The notes below the pieces were generated by a model. It saw only the letters and a list, made by a program, of their open reading frames with translations. It did no database searches and was not told the origin of the DNA. Shown in pieces: positions 22,705 through 34,036 of a stretch of 64,000 nt of DNA. The first letter of the stretch is position 1. Every line of letters begins with the position of its first letter. The translations under genes were made by a program, and so were the position numbers. Source of the stretch: Mixophyes australis (taxonomy: Eukaryota > Chordata > Amphibia > Anura > Limnodynastidae); the NCBI GenBank assembly GCA_036250195.1, contig JAVHZZ010000005.1:183255448-183319447 (forward strand), written 5' to 3'.

Positions 22705-23696
22705 TAATGTTGCTTGAGTGATTACACGGAACTGTTGCTAATTGTGTTACTGTGTTGTCACTCTGTGTTATAGCAATGTTCTCTGTTGTAAAAAAGAATG
22801 TTCTTGTTTTGTTCTCGTGTTTGAGTCACATGCCTGATGTGTTATGTCTGTATGCTGACATAACTGCACAGTTTAATATACTTCCCAGTATGTGCCTATC
22901 GACAGAATGAAAGAAGTGTAATCTGTAACATCTCTCTCTCCCTTTGTGTGTGTGTCTGTGTCTTTTCCACTCTTTGTGTATCTTTCTCTAATTTTGTATA
23001 TGCATCTGTCACTCTATCTGACTTTCTTTACCCCCCTTTTGCTTGCATGTTTCGGTCTCTGCATTGTTAGCATCTGTCCTTCTTTGAATCCCCTTTGTGT
23101 GTCTGTCTGCCTCCCTTTAGCCCTCTTATCATTTCTGTCCCCTCACCTTCTCCTACATTTTGACCCCACCACCAACTTTTCAACAGTGCACAACCGACCT
23201 TTCTTCCTGCCCTGCACCATCTCCCTCTACACCTTTCTTCTTCCACTTCTGCCCTCTTCTGCTGAAGTCATTGGAGTCCTGTTGGCTGCCACTCAGAAGC
23301 GATGTGGATTAACCTGATGGCAGGTAAGTACAGTCTGATTTGAATAATTTATGCCTTATATCCCTAATATCACCTGTAGATTCCAGCATAAAATTTGTAG
23401 CAGGCCTTTTCTCTGTAGGGCACTGCAGAGACTCACTGACAGAGACAGGCAAGGGTCACCACAAACAGAAACAGGACTGATTTAATCCAAGCAACTTTTT
23501 ATATGCCACACTGCGACCTTTGCAATTAGCTGTCATAAATAAAATCAGAGGTCATTAATTGATTCAGACAGCATAGGCACAGTCCATATAAACAGTAATA
23601 CAATATGGCGGAATCACTAATTTTAAAGACAATGGCAACTACATTTAATTATTCTACTGAATGCACACAGGTTTCTTCATATCTAAAGCCAGTAAC
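22705..23696. other. No gene seen; polypyrimidine tract
   Basis: 22,920-23,290 is CT-rich, which creates a 123-codon open frame of low complexity that I do not accept as a gene. The remainder is unique-looking. Confidence 0.4.
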
Positions 23697-24549
23697 TTGT
23701 TATGTTCGTTATATCGCTACAAATAAACATTGTCCAATGCGATAATTGTGGTTCCAACACACAAAGAGATTTAATTGCAAAATATAGCAGTATTTACAGG
23801 AAGCCATACTTGAGCATAAAAGATATAACAATAAACAGGAAAGTATAAACTGAATACTTTACATTAAGGCAGCACTTCCCCTGGGCCCAGGTTCAGATAC
23901 AGTCATGTTGTCTGTTGTCAGGAAGAGAGGAAGAAGACACTGGCCCAGGGAGCTTATATGCAGTTTAAGTTAACAAAAAAAGACTGATGATGTCACAATG
24001 TACACAGATAACAGTCAGAGAGATCTTCATTGGTAACAGGTTAACAATGTTCTAGTTCTCTGCTGGTCATAGGTCAGTTCATTTGATAATTTTCAAGGGT
24101 GGGGGGCAGCTCACTCCATCCGTTGCCTACGTGTCTTCCTGCCAAATAACCAGATCAAACTGACCCATAAACAAAGTACTTTTGAGTATTAATCTCATAT
24201 TGCTCATAACTTGCAACCACTAGATGCGATCGCTACTCTGTTGAAACCGGGTTAATGCTGGTGAAATAAGCTTTAATATGAAACCCAACTCTTTAGAGGA
24301 CCTGAATCATAAATACCTTTACTAAAGTTTTATCTATGTTTAAATAATCTCTAATACATTTTACTAATAAATAAATGTGTATTGGAACCTAAATAAATGT
24401 GTACTATTTACAAGTGTAAGTGCGAATGTAAATGTGTGTGTTATTAATCTGTGCGATTGCGTCATTACAAATGGCGTACTAATCGCAATCGCACAGTAAA
24501 ACAATATTAATCAATTTAGTGTACTTCATCCAATTATTTGACTTTCACA
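23697..24549 (-). mobile_element. LTR-like repeat, copy 2 (inverted relative to copy 3)
   Basis: Reading on the minus strand from 24,549 it begins TGTGAAAGTCAAATAATTGG and ends CGAACATAACA. It is an inverted copy of 27,910-28,275 plus 29,268-29,569. Shared landmarks are the GTGCGATTG blocks, AACCCGGTTTCAACAGAGTAG, GCATATAAGC (TATA-like) and CAATGCGATTATTG. Either two solo LTRs landed in opposite orientation or these are the arms of one long inverted-repeat element. Confidence 0.65.
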
Positions 24550-25279
24550 AATAGTTCACGTGTACTCCTGAAATTCCTATTGTATAAACTATGAGGATTA
24601 TAATAAAATGTCTCCATTTCTTAACAAACACTGCCCGACTTATCTGTAAGACCTGTCCAGGATAGTCGCTATGTAAACTGTTTGCACTATGGTTCACTTC
24701 AGCTGTCTAGCAATTTGCTTTTTCCTGTGTTCCACACTTCTGTTGCCGTTTTTCACCTGTTCCTTATGTCTGCTGTTAACATACCTCCCAACTGTCCTGA
24801 TTTCAGTGGGACAGTTCCGATTTTAGAGCTCTATCTCATCTTAGGAGATATTGTCCCACAGGTGGGAATGTTGGAAAGTAACTTCCATTCACTGCTCAGT
24901 GAACGGGTGCAGAGCACCAGGTACTGCAGTGATTGGAGGAGGAGGGAGATTTTTAGGACCTGATTCATGAAGACACGTATCTGCTGATTTTATGCGTATC
25001 ATCCGCAAAATCACTCTGTGCATATCCAGAACCGAGAGATACAATTGTACACGCGCCCCTGTCCGCTGCGTCTGCAAATTCAAAGGACACTTACTACAGC
25101 CTAAGATTTTGGAGAGTGAACAGCGCAGGGAAGGGACGTTTTGCCATAGGCAATGTACAGTAGGGATGTGCCAAACTCAAGTGTACAAGTCCAGCTCTGA
25201 GTGTCTCAAAATTACTTGCTTTTCTGCCATAACTCTTGCACCAGCTGAAAGGCTAGTCTAAGTCCTGATCAGTAGTTTT
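24550..25279. other. No gene seen; ends of small repeats
   Basis: 24,957-24,975 reads GGACCTGATTCATGAAG, the terminal motif of the local MITE group, but no partner end was found. 25,148-25,162 (TAGGGATGTGCC) resembles a hAT terminus. Nothing else is recognised. Confidence 0.35.
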
Positions 25280-25372
25280 GGGCAGCACAGTGGCTTAGTG
25301 GTTTGCCCCTCTGCTTCACAGCACTGGGGTCATGAGTTCAATTCCTGACTATGGTGTTATCTGAGGGGAACT
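25280..25372 (+). mobile_element. SINE head fragment
   Basis: GGGCAGCACAGTGGCTTAGT then CACTGGGGTCATGAGTTCAATTCC: the A- and B-box part of the SINE at 18,068, without body or tail. Confidence 0.8.
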
Positions 25373-26854
25373 TTCAAATATTTTAAGAAGCGCAGTAAAT
25401 CATTATAAATTATAAAACACCACCATATATATTCAAACAGTAAAACCCATATATTCATACATTTAAAATTTCTCAAATTCCTGTAAGAACACAAAAAGGT
25501 TTAATACACAATATGAACACAATAAATAAAATAAACCATGGAATAAAAACACTTTGAACTCACGGTAAATTGGATTTATAAACAGAATAACCTGTTAGTT
25601 CTCTCTATTACTCATCCCCTTTTTTTGGTGTGTACAGGGGGAAATATCACTAGTAAAAAGGCTTGACAGTCCATCCTTTTGTATATGGGTACTGGAATGT
25701 TGGGAGGTCTGCTCTTATCTCTCTCACTGTACATTTCTTAGATTTCCCAATTTTAGCTCAGTATACAGGTTTCTGTAGGCTGGTCTGGCTTTCTTATAGC
25801 TGCTTACAGAATCTCTTTCTGTTTCTCTTTCCTCTTTTCCTTTTTCTTTTATTCTTCTCCTTCTTTCTTTCACTCACAAGATGGTTCCTCTCTTGCCAAA
25901 TCAACCTTTTGTCCAAGACTAATCCATCAGTTTACACAAAGCATGCATACTTGACTGGTGACCTCTGCTGGAGAGTTAGAGAAGAACTGCCTAAAAGTTC
26001 GTGGGTCCTCCAGACTGACAAAAATGATAGCTGATCCTAAATAGTGTGGCATGGACAGTGTCTAGTCAGAAGTTGGCTGCTGTGAACTCTTCAATACTCA
26101 GTAACAAGGGAGTGGGTAAGTCCCTGTGTGTGGGATATCAGACTACAGTGCCTATTCTGTTAACAGATAACAGATTAAAATAATTAAATCATTTAAAAAT
26201 TGTTTATTCCTTGAATAAATCATTTTTTAAATGCATAAAGGATTTTAAGTTTGTTTTTTTAAGTAAATTGTATCTTGTAACTTATTTTTAAGCTTTTTTC
26301 CACTTTAGTGTAAATGAAACCCAAATCTGTCAAGCTTGCTCAAACACTGTCCTGACAAAGCGATAGGTTAATCCTGTCTTAAAATAAAAGGCAATGGTAA
26401 AATAGGATCATGGACTGCATAACAAAATTTATCAGGACCGATTTCAAGAACTGAACATTTGAGGAGAGAATGAACATAGGTGGCATTGATGAGATTACAA
26501 CAACTGGGAATTTAACGGAAGTAAACAGATTTGTCAGTACATTATAATTTCGATTTACGATCTACGATCTAAGAAAAAAACCTAGCACTGTAATCTATGT
26601 ATAATGTGTGGAGAATGCAAAGTGGACAGCTTGAGTAATAAAACGGACACTTTTAAACACCCTATTTCTTAAGCATATAAACAGCAAATATATGTACATT
26701 GTATGGTAGCAACTGTTACGTTAAAGCCACATGTAAAATTATCACATTTGTACCTATAAGTTTATTCAGGTAAATTCAGAGATGGCCACTGTTAAATCAT
26801 ATTATGTGGAATGTATATTCAAAGTTAATAACTTAATTGTTTATTTTTAACTAA
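25373..26854. other. AT-rich interval, no gene seen
   Basis: Contains a T/C-rich stretch (25,800-25,870). No conserved frame or repeat recognised. Confidence 0.45.
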
Positions 26855-27581
26855 GGCTAGGTACACACTGGAGCTTTTTAGTCCAATCATCGTGCAATAC
26901 AGCCAATATACGACCGTTCGTTGGGATGTCGCCTTAGTGGGTATAATTACAAGATGGTGGAAAGTCGCCCCAAAATGTCGATTGTTTGTTCATTTGGTTG
27001 GTCGTTCCAATCACTTTACGATCATGTAATGTGTTTATATTTCCGATCGATCCACGACCAACTGTCGAAAGTTCCTCCAGCTCGACTACTTTGGGGGAGT
27101 GTGTATGTATATTTCTGATGCCTGTACCTCTCACACATGGTGCTGTGTCCGAACGTCACTCAATTGGTAATTAGCTCTCTACTGCATTGATGTGTATAGC
27201 ATGTCTGCTTGTTTAATTGTACACCTTTGACAGTACAGTGACAGTCTATATGAAATGCACGCAGCTTTGTTTTCTGATATGTGTATTGCATATGTCTGCC
27301 TCCATAATTATGCCCCTTTGCCACTCAGCCCATTATTTAAATTTCTTGGGGATATCGCTACAGGGACCACATATGTTGTTTCAGTGTGTACGGAATCCAA
27401 ACATTTTAACACGACAATATGGCTGTGAAAAGTCTCTGCCCGTATGGTCCGTCTTTCGTTAATCGTTTAAAACGTGTCTAGTGTGTACGTATGAATCGCC
27501 CAAGCGATCGGACCTTTACTCGTTAGTAAAATCATTGTAGACAACATGCCGATCGGAAAATTGTTCCGTGTTTACTTAGCC
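26855..27581. mobile_element. Non-autonomous DNA transposon, GGCTAGGTACACAC ends
   Basis: Left end GGCTAGGTACACACTGGAGC and right end, inverted, GGCTAAGTAAACACGGAACA, 727 bases apart. The inside has many short CGATC-rich inverted motifs (ACGATCATG, CCGATCGA, GCGATCGG). No transposase frame, so it must rely on one supplied elsewhere. Confidence 0.7.
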
Positions 27582-27909
27582 AAAGTGTTTTAACCCTTAA
27601 AATTCAGCCAGGTGGGTGCCAAAGATAATTGGATATATTGTTCAATCACTGGGCTTTCATGATCTTTGCAGAGTGTGTGGGTTGGGGAGGTAATATCATT
27701 ATGTCCTTAGTTTACTCTATTGTTTGAAAAAGGACCGCCTGTGGATTTGAGACTTGGACCTTTTAGCGGACACTATTTGTGCAGTCGGTGCCAGCTTCGA
27801 GGTGTATATTTTGCTGCATATCGTCACTCATGTTAACGTGTATGGCACATTTTCAATAAAACCCATAATTGTTTCATCCTTTTGAAGTTGTGCCTATGTG
27901 ATTAGGCAA

Positions 27910-29569
27910 TGTGGAAGTCAAATAATTGGATTAAGTAAACTAAATTGATTAATATTGTGTTATCGTGCGATTGTAATTAGTTTGCCACGTGTAATGATGC
28001 AATTGCACGGATTAATAACACACACATTTACATTCGCACTTTCACTTGTAAATAGTACACATTTATTAAGGTTCCAATCCACATTTATTTATTAATAAAA
28101 TGTATAAGAGATTATTTATACATAGATAATACTAAAGTAAAGGTATTTATGGTTCAGGTCCACAGAAATGTGTAGAGTTTGGTCTCATATTAAAGCTTAT
28201 TTCACCAGCATTAACCCGGTTTCAACAGAGTAGCGATTGTATCTAGCTGTCGCAAGTTATGTGCAATATGAGATTAATAAACTGCAGACTGCAGAGGTCC
28301 TGCTGCTGTTACTATTACCTTTCTAAAACCTTAGCTACTAAACCTAACACTAAAATAATGACGCCAGACAACTGTTAACTTTGGCAAAATTTAGGTCACA
28401 ATTTATTAAAATTAAAATTTGAATTGGTGGTGAAGAAGGCAAAATAATGAGGCGGCACAACATTGTCAAAATACCAAACAGTTCATGGCCATCCGGCACT
28501 AACCACTGGACCCAGGACAAATCCTTTACGATTGGCTGGTGCTAAATCTGGCAAGAGCGTGACTACCCCCCTCTGGGCTCACAATGCCCGGCCCGTACAA
28601 GACAGGCTGAGGAGTCCTGTTCGAAGGAAATAAGAGCAAAGGTGCTTCAAATAGGGTAGTGACCTTCGGCCAATCAGCGATAGCACCGTGTGACTGGTTG
28701 CTGAGTAAAAAAAAAGCCTTTCTGCCAAATGCGCCTGTTCCTCAAAGTAAAAAAGATTAGCCACAAATCAACGGTATATAACGGAAGTTTGAGGTGGATT
28801 TCCAGCAGGAAAAGAGGATCCAGCATGCCTTGCTCAGGGATATACATTCTACAGGAAGTAACCTCTCAGCAAATCCTACTGGCTCAAAACTGGAGAGGAG
28901 ATAACCCCGAAAAGCTAAGTACCATTCGTTAACCTTATAACTCCATTTAGGGACGTTTAGCTTAGGGCTTCACTTGTCATAAACTGCAGACTGCAGAGGT
29001 CCTGCTGTTGTTACTATAACCTTTCCAAACCTTAACTACCAAACTTAACACTAAAATAATGACACCAGACAACTGTTAACTTTGGCAAAATTTAGGTCAC
29101 AATTTATTAAAATTTTAATTTTAATTAGAATAGGTTGTAAAGAAGGCAAAATCGTGAGGCGGCACAACCGAGGTGAAAATACCAAACAGTTTATGACCAT
29201 CCGACACTAACCACTGGACCCAGGACAAATCCTTTACGAATGGCTGGTGCTAAATCTGGCGACCTCTTTTAGTGTTATTTGTGTATATTCGTGACATCAT
29301 CACTGTTTATGTTAATTCAAACTGCATATAAGCAAAAATTGGGCTAGTGTTAAATCTTGCTCTTCCTGAGTGCAGACTACATAGACCTGGGCCCAGAATG
29401 CGCTTGCGTAATGTATTCGTTTTATATTTTCCTGTATATTGATACCTTTTATGCGTCATAATGGCTTGCTGTAATCCTGGTATCTTTTGCTATTAAATCT
29501 CTTTGTGCATTGGAAACACAATAATCGCATTGGACAATGTTTATTGGTAGCGACAAAATGAACATAACA
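27910..29569 (+). mobile_element. LTR-like repeat, copy 3, with a ~1 kb insertion
   Basis: Begins TGTGGAAGTCAAATAATTGG and ends GAACATAACA. 27,910-28,275 and 29,268-29,569 match copy 2 on the opposite strand. The second part has a TATA-like CATATAAGC (about 29,325), an ATTAAA poly(A)-like signal (about 29,494) and a GT-rich end, as in retroviral LTRs. The middle (28,276-29,267) is foreign and carries its own direct repeats. GCAA before and GTAA after might be a worn target duplication. Confidence 0.6.
28279..29260. repeat. Insertion with ~275-bp direct terminal repeats
   Basis: 28,279-28,552 and 28,981-29,260 are direct copies (start AAACTGCAGACTGCAGAGGT, end GCTAAATCTGGC) with scattered differences. 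About 430 bases of single-copy DNA lie between. The family also occurs at 16,935-17,705. Direct terminal repeats suggest a small LTR-type or tandem-derived element; no coding region or primer site was recognised. Confidence 0.6.
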
Positions 29570-30576
29570 GTAAGCCACAAGAAGGTACCAACCTGGGTAT
29601 CGTACATAATGTGACAAGCAATAGTAACTATGATATATTTTTGTTTAAGCTCATCAGCATTATGCCAGTTTATATGATATGAATATACTTGCCTTGTGCA
29701 AGAACTAGCTGTTTATTTGTTTTTCTCCAGAATATTTGTAGTACTGGTGTTACTACTACTTGTGTGTTAATTCAATCTAAAATATGTTTGGCAATAACTT
29801 TAATGTTTGCTGCTTACAACTAATTATTACTGATGTGCAGTAAAAGAAGGAAATGGAAGATTATAGAAAGGAATCTATAAAATTGGTGATATAATCTTGC
29901 AGAGCCATCATCACTCCATAATAGAGATGAGAAAGTTAATGTACCTGCCAAAGCAATATAGACATCAGTTAAAGGTCACCACACCACCGTTCAATACGAT
30001 TTTAAGCTTTTTGCTGTGGCAAGATGAGAAACTGATTATCTCAGAAACCTCAAAGGTGCTTTACGATGTCTCTGCTTTTCTAGATATCATTAGGGTCATT
30101 GCCAGTTGTGTTGAAAACATCGCAAGCAGTAGGGCTACATTCAGCAGGAAAACAATTTTAGGAAAATTTAGATTATGACGTTGCTCCCATGGTAAGATTT
30201 TAATTTTAGTTCATAGTATTGATAAAATTGACCAACATTGCACAGCGTGTGGCCTTATCTAAGACAAACAACATATATTATCAGATGAAGTCATATTGGA
30301 TTGGATCAAGCAGGAGGGATAATTAGTTTGGCACATTACCCCTATCAGCATGTATGTGGGGTCATTAGCTAACAATAAAATAGTAGGGTAGCACGAGCCA
30401 TTAAATTCCATTGCCTGCACAACATATTGGATCATTGGATTTGTGGCAATGCACGTTGGTCAATCACATGTGTAACTAAATTGCTCACAAACTGCAAGAA
30501 TATACTCCAATCATATTGTAATGTGTGTGCCCATCATAAATCTGCATTAGATTTTGATCGCTTGTTTCTTTTATAA
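29570..30576. other. AT-rich interval, no gene assigned
   Basis: 29,897-30,178 is a 93-codon open frame without a motif I recognise; I treat it as chance. Confidence 0.4.
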
Positions 30577-31430
30577 GGGGCCTGATTCATCTTTGGACAC
30601 AACCTGCACGCAACTTGCATTTAAAAAACAAGCACAGAACTAAAGCTTAGTTCTGGCTGTATTCAATTCCAGATGGCTATCTATATACGTTTCCATTTGA
30701 ATATGGGTATAAGTACACTCTGGATAAATGTTACTTACAGATATTTAAAGCAAAGTACAGGATTCGCACATACATATGTGCAATATGAAGGCACATCAGA
30801 ACGCATGGCAAAAAATATTTTATAAAATAAATTAACAATAATACTTAATACTATTATCATTAATAAAAATCTTTGCTTAAAAAATGTATTTTGCATTTGT
30901 TTATAGTAAATACATAAATCAGAATGTTCTTAATGCATATTGTACATACAATGCATGTTTATAGTCTATCTTTCTTGTATACATATGTTCTGTGCTAGCT
31001 AGTGGCACTCACACATGTAGTTATTAAAAAAAAGGTCCTGATTCATTAAGGATCTTAAATTAAGAAGTTTCTTATTTAGGTCTCCAGGACAAAACCATGT
31101 TACAATGCAAGGGGTGCAAATTAGTTTTCTGTTTTGCACATAAGTTAAATACTGACTGTTTTTTCATGTAGCACACAAATACTTGATAGCTTATTTGTAC
31201 ACTGAAATTTAAAGTTGATATTTGTGTGCTACATGAAAAAACAGTCAGAATTTAACTTATGTGCAAAACAGAAAACTAATTTCCACCCCTTGCATTGTAA
31301 CATGGTTTTGTCCAGGAGACTGAAATAAGAAGTTTCTTAAGTTAAGATCCTTAATGAATCAGGCCCAAACACTATGCCGTGTCAACTATCACTATCAGTC
31401 AGCACTTACACCTACCTTGTAGACAAAACC
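30577..31430. mobile_element. Second copy of the 19,417 MITE, with nested insertions
   Basis: Starts GGGGCCTGATTCATC and contains ACATCAGAACGCATGG and, after an interruption at 31,034-31,366, ACTATGCCGTGTCAACTATC and ACACCTACCTTGTAG. All are in the same order as at 19,417-20,116. Its right end is replaced by hAT copy B. Confidence 0.6.
31034..31366. mobile_element. Long near-perfect foldback MITE
   Basis: The arms, about 150 bases each (31,034-31,186 and 31,220-31,366), are close inverted copies ending GGTCCTGATTCATTAAGGAT / ATCCTTAATGAATCAGGCCC, with a loop of about 33 bases. It is inserted inside another MITE. Of the four relatives (4428, 5822, 59,088) this has the best preserved fold, so it is probably the youngest. 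Confidence 0.85.
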
Positions 31431-31944
31431 GACCTTGCATATTTTGGTTTTGGTTTTGGATCTGTATTTTTAGAAAAACATGTTAAAATATGCTAAAATC
31501 ACATAATTTTGCACTTTTTTTGTTCCTACATTATTATTAACCTCAATAACACTAATTTCCAGTAATTTGCAGTCAATTTTGACCAACTCACAGGTCACAA
31601 TATTACTTTCATCCACTTTCGGAAAATACTACAGCGAGCTGGCTGGATGCTATGCAACAGATCAACGACACAAACACACAGCAGTTCATAGCACATCTAC
31701 TAAACATTGCTACACAGTAGTGGCAGAAAAGAAAAGTGGTGTAAGATGAAATTCTCCTTGGGCCTTCTCACCCTTATGTAAGATACTGAAAATGTGCAAT
31801 TTAACAACGCAAGCACTCCAGTGACAAGGAGTGACAATTTTGTGGCTGAAGTGCTTGGTTTGTTTGGGCCCCCACAAAACAAGCTACCAATAGCTTAGCT
31901 GCCTTAAGCCTAACAATGCTGTCAATGAACTCTACATTAATAAA

Positions 31945-32486
31945 CCATGTCTGCTGGTGCTGTATCTTCAATCTCCTTCTCCTCTGTGGATACCTCCCTC
32001 TCATCCCTGAAGAACTGTCATACTTATGTAGACACAGGAATGGATATTACAACTGGAGTGGCATTACATCTTCTTCAGACAGACTGTGTCACAGAACATG
32101 TGGGCAGCATGGAATCTGTCATGTTGGAATACGCTGCATTGAACAGAGATTTAAACCCCAAAAAAATTGTGACCCATCGGATGAGATCCCAGATTTAAGA
32201 GAGTTTGTACACTGAGATACACTGCGCTTCAGAAGAATAATACAGGGGAGGCCCTGAGGCAGGATGATAAATATGTCCAGTTTAAAAAACAGCTAAGAGA
32301 CCTGAGAAAACAAATGGGTGTGTCCCAGCCTCTGCAGACGAAGATTTGGAAAATGAAGACGAGGAGATCGCCGTCACTCAGAGCACTCCTATAACACAGT
32401 TGGAGATGGTGAACCCATTCTCTCTCGTATGTGGTCACACGTACGAGAGAGAAGCAATTGAACAGATGATTGAAAACAAACTTCAG
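31945..32486 (+). pseudogene. NSMCE2: Intronless, broken copy of NSMCE2 (SMC5/6 SUMO ligase)
   Basis: NSMCE2/MMS21 is a SUMO E3 ligase subunit of the SMC5/6 DNA-repair complex. From an ATG at 31,947 the frame reads [16 protein letters not shown], then [10 protein letters not shown] and [11 protein letters not shown]; after a shift, DEIPDLRE (about 32,177); after another, [19 protein letters not shown] (about 32,263); and after a third, [10 protein letters not shown] then [19 protein letters not shown] (about 32,363-32,480). That order matches the N-terminal helical region and the start of the SP-RING, whose CGHTY is kept but whose preceding TCP is lost. The rest of the RING is absent. There are no introns and no poly(A) tail, and several frameshifts. 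Both flanks are hAT 3' module sequence, so this is either an insertion in the hAT or a gene fragment captured by it. Confidence 0.85.
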
Positions 32487-33101
32487 CACTTATAGCACAT
32501 GTAGGTAACATTGGCACACAGCGGTAGCTGAAAAATGGTGCATGATGGAAGTGTCCTTGGGAGCCTCCAACCTACCCTTATAATGATAATCTTAAAAAGG
32601 ACATGCACACTTTAACAAACCAAGCACTTCAGCGACAAGGAGTGCCATAATTGTGGCTGAAGTGCTTGGTTTGTTTGCCCCCCCCACAAAACAAACTAAC
32701 AATAGGCTTAAGGGGGCTAAATTAACATTGCTGTCAATGAACTCTACAGTGGCAAGATGTTGTTGTCATCATTTTCAGCCTCATCCTCACCCTCATCAGT
32801 GTGTACATCATCCTAACAAAATATTAATTCATCCACGCAGGATACCACCATTACAGAAATCTCTGTAGCATAAATGTCAAAAACAAAAATGTAAATAAAA
32901 AGCTTTTACCTTTTGAAAGAAAAAAAGACATCTTTAATAAAGGTGAAACGTTACTGTAGAAAAACATAAAATTGACATAATGTCATTTTACCCAAATATT
33001 AATAAGCATAACAGCATCAGCTAGCTTCCTTCTCTCAGCTAGATCCCAGCACCTGCAATCTACACTGTCATCATCCTCATGCTCATCAGTGTGTACATCA
33101 T
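32487..33101 (-). repeat. Second 3' module and 3' region of hAT copy B
   Basis: Includes ACATGTAGGTAACATTGGCA, the perfect hairpin at 32,616-32,673 and TGAACTCTACAGTGGCAAGATG, as in copy A. 32,840-32,970 matches the inverse of 43,684-43,830. Confidence 0.7.
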
Positions 33102-34015
33102 TGTCATGTGCAAGCTAATTTTTAGGCATAAATCTGCAAATATATGTTTGTGAATTACTTCCTAGAAATAGTGTGACATGGTTCTCTTAGAAGCTGTTAG
33201 ATCAAGGGGTTTTGTGTATGTTAAACCACCCAGGGGGGCTGGTAGATAAGGGTAGCACCTTATGTCATTTATGGCAGGACGCAAATGGGAAAGCCTTTGA
33301 AGAAATCTCTTGCAAGACAATGAAATCTCACACATGTTTGGGAGGCCCCAGACATGCCGACTGCAGAGACTGGGTTGTATGTAAATGACAGATTCAAGCT
33401 GAATAAGGTCACAGGAAGGGGGGGAGGGGCTGTGGGCCCTGTAGCTGGGTTTTAAAACTGTACTGAAAATGTAACTCCTGGTTCTTCTTCTGAGGGAGGT
33501 TAATTGAAGAGGTTCCATTTTTTCCTGCTCCTCCCGGCACCACAAACTTGATTCTAAGTGAGGTATCAATTCTGTGTTTTATCCTTTTTATTTTATAAGA
33601 AACAATTGCACTATATTTGTATGTCATTTTATTATCTTTTTATCTTAAGCCTTGTGGATGTATCTTCCATATTAAATTACACTTAATAAGTTCTAGTCTC
33701 TGTGTTCTTATGAATTCACGCGACAGTTTGGTCCAGACGCTACCTAATTGAAACTGTGCAAACCTTGTGGTTTAAGTGAACTCTGATTAAAGTAAATTGT
33801 GTTGGATTAATGCTAGGGAGAACCGAAGGCTTCCTAAATAAGAGTGTCCACTCTTATCCGAAAAAACCTTGGTGGTGGTAATTAGTATCGCAAAGCTAGA
33901 GTGTGGCATAGATAGGGAAATATTTAATCATTTTAGACATTCCAAGTGGTTGTTGTGTGGTTAACCCTGTGTCACATAAGCGTCACGCAGACTCAGGTGA
34001 GTGCTGTTCGTGACA
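33102..34015 (+). mobile_element. Solo LTR, 914 bp, endogenous retrovirus-like
   Basis: TG...CA termini with a perfect 5-bp duplication ATCAT (33,097-33,101 and 34,016-34,020). hAT sequence resumes exactly across it. Near 33,675-33,690 there is an ATTAAA signal followed by a TCTCTGTGTTCTTATGAATT region, suggesting plus orientation. It is unlike the Ty3/gypsy LTRs of this window, and its internal element is not present. Retroviral origin is inference. Confidence 0.75.
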
Positions 34016-34036
34016 ATCATCCTCGCACAATACTAA

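Noticed and set aside
22946..23317. 123-codon plus-strand frame
   Set aside because: Polypyrimidine-rich DNA giving Leu/Phe/Ser/Pro-rich low-complexity translation.
25148..25279. hAT terminus at TAGGGATGTGCC
   Set aside because: A short match only; no adjacent hAT sequence or partner end.
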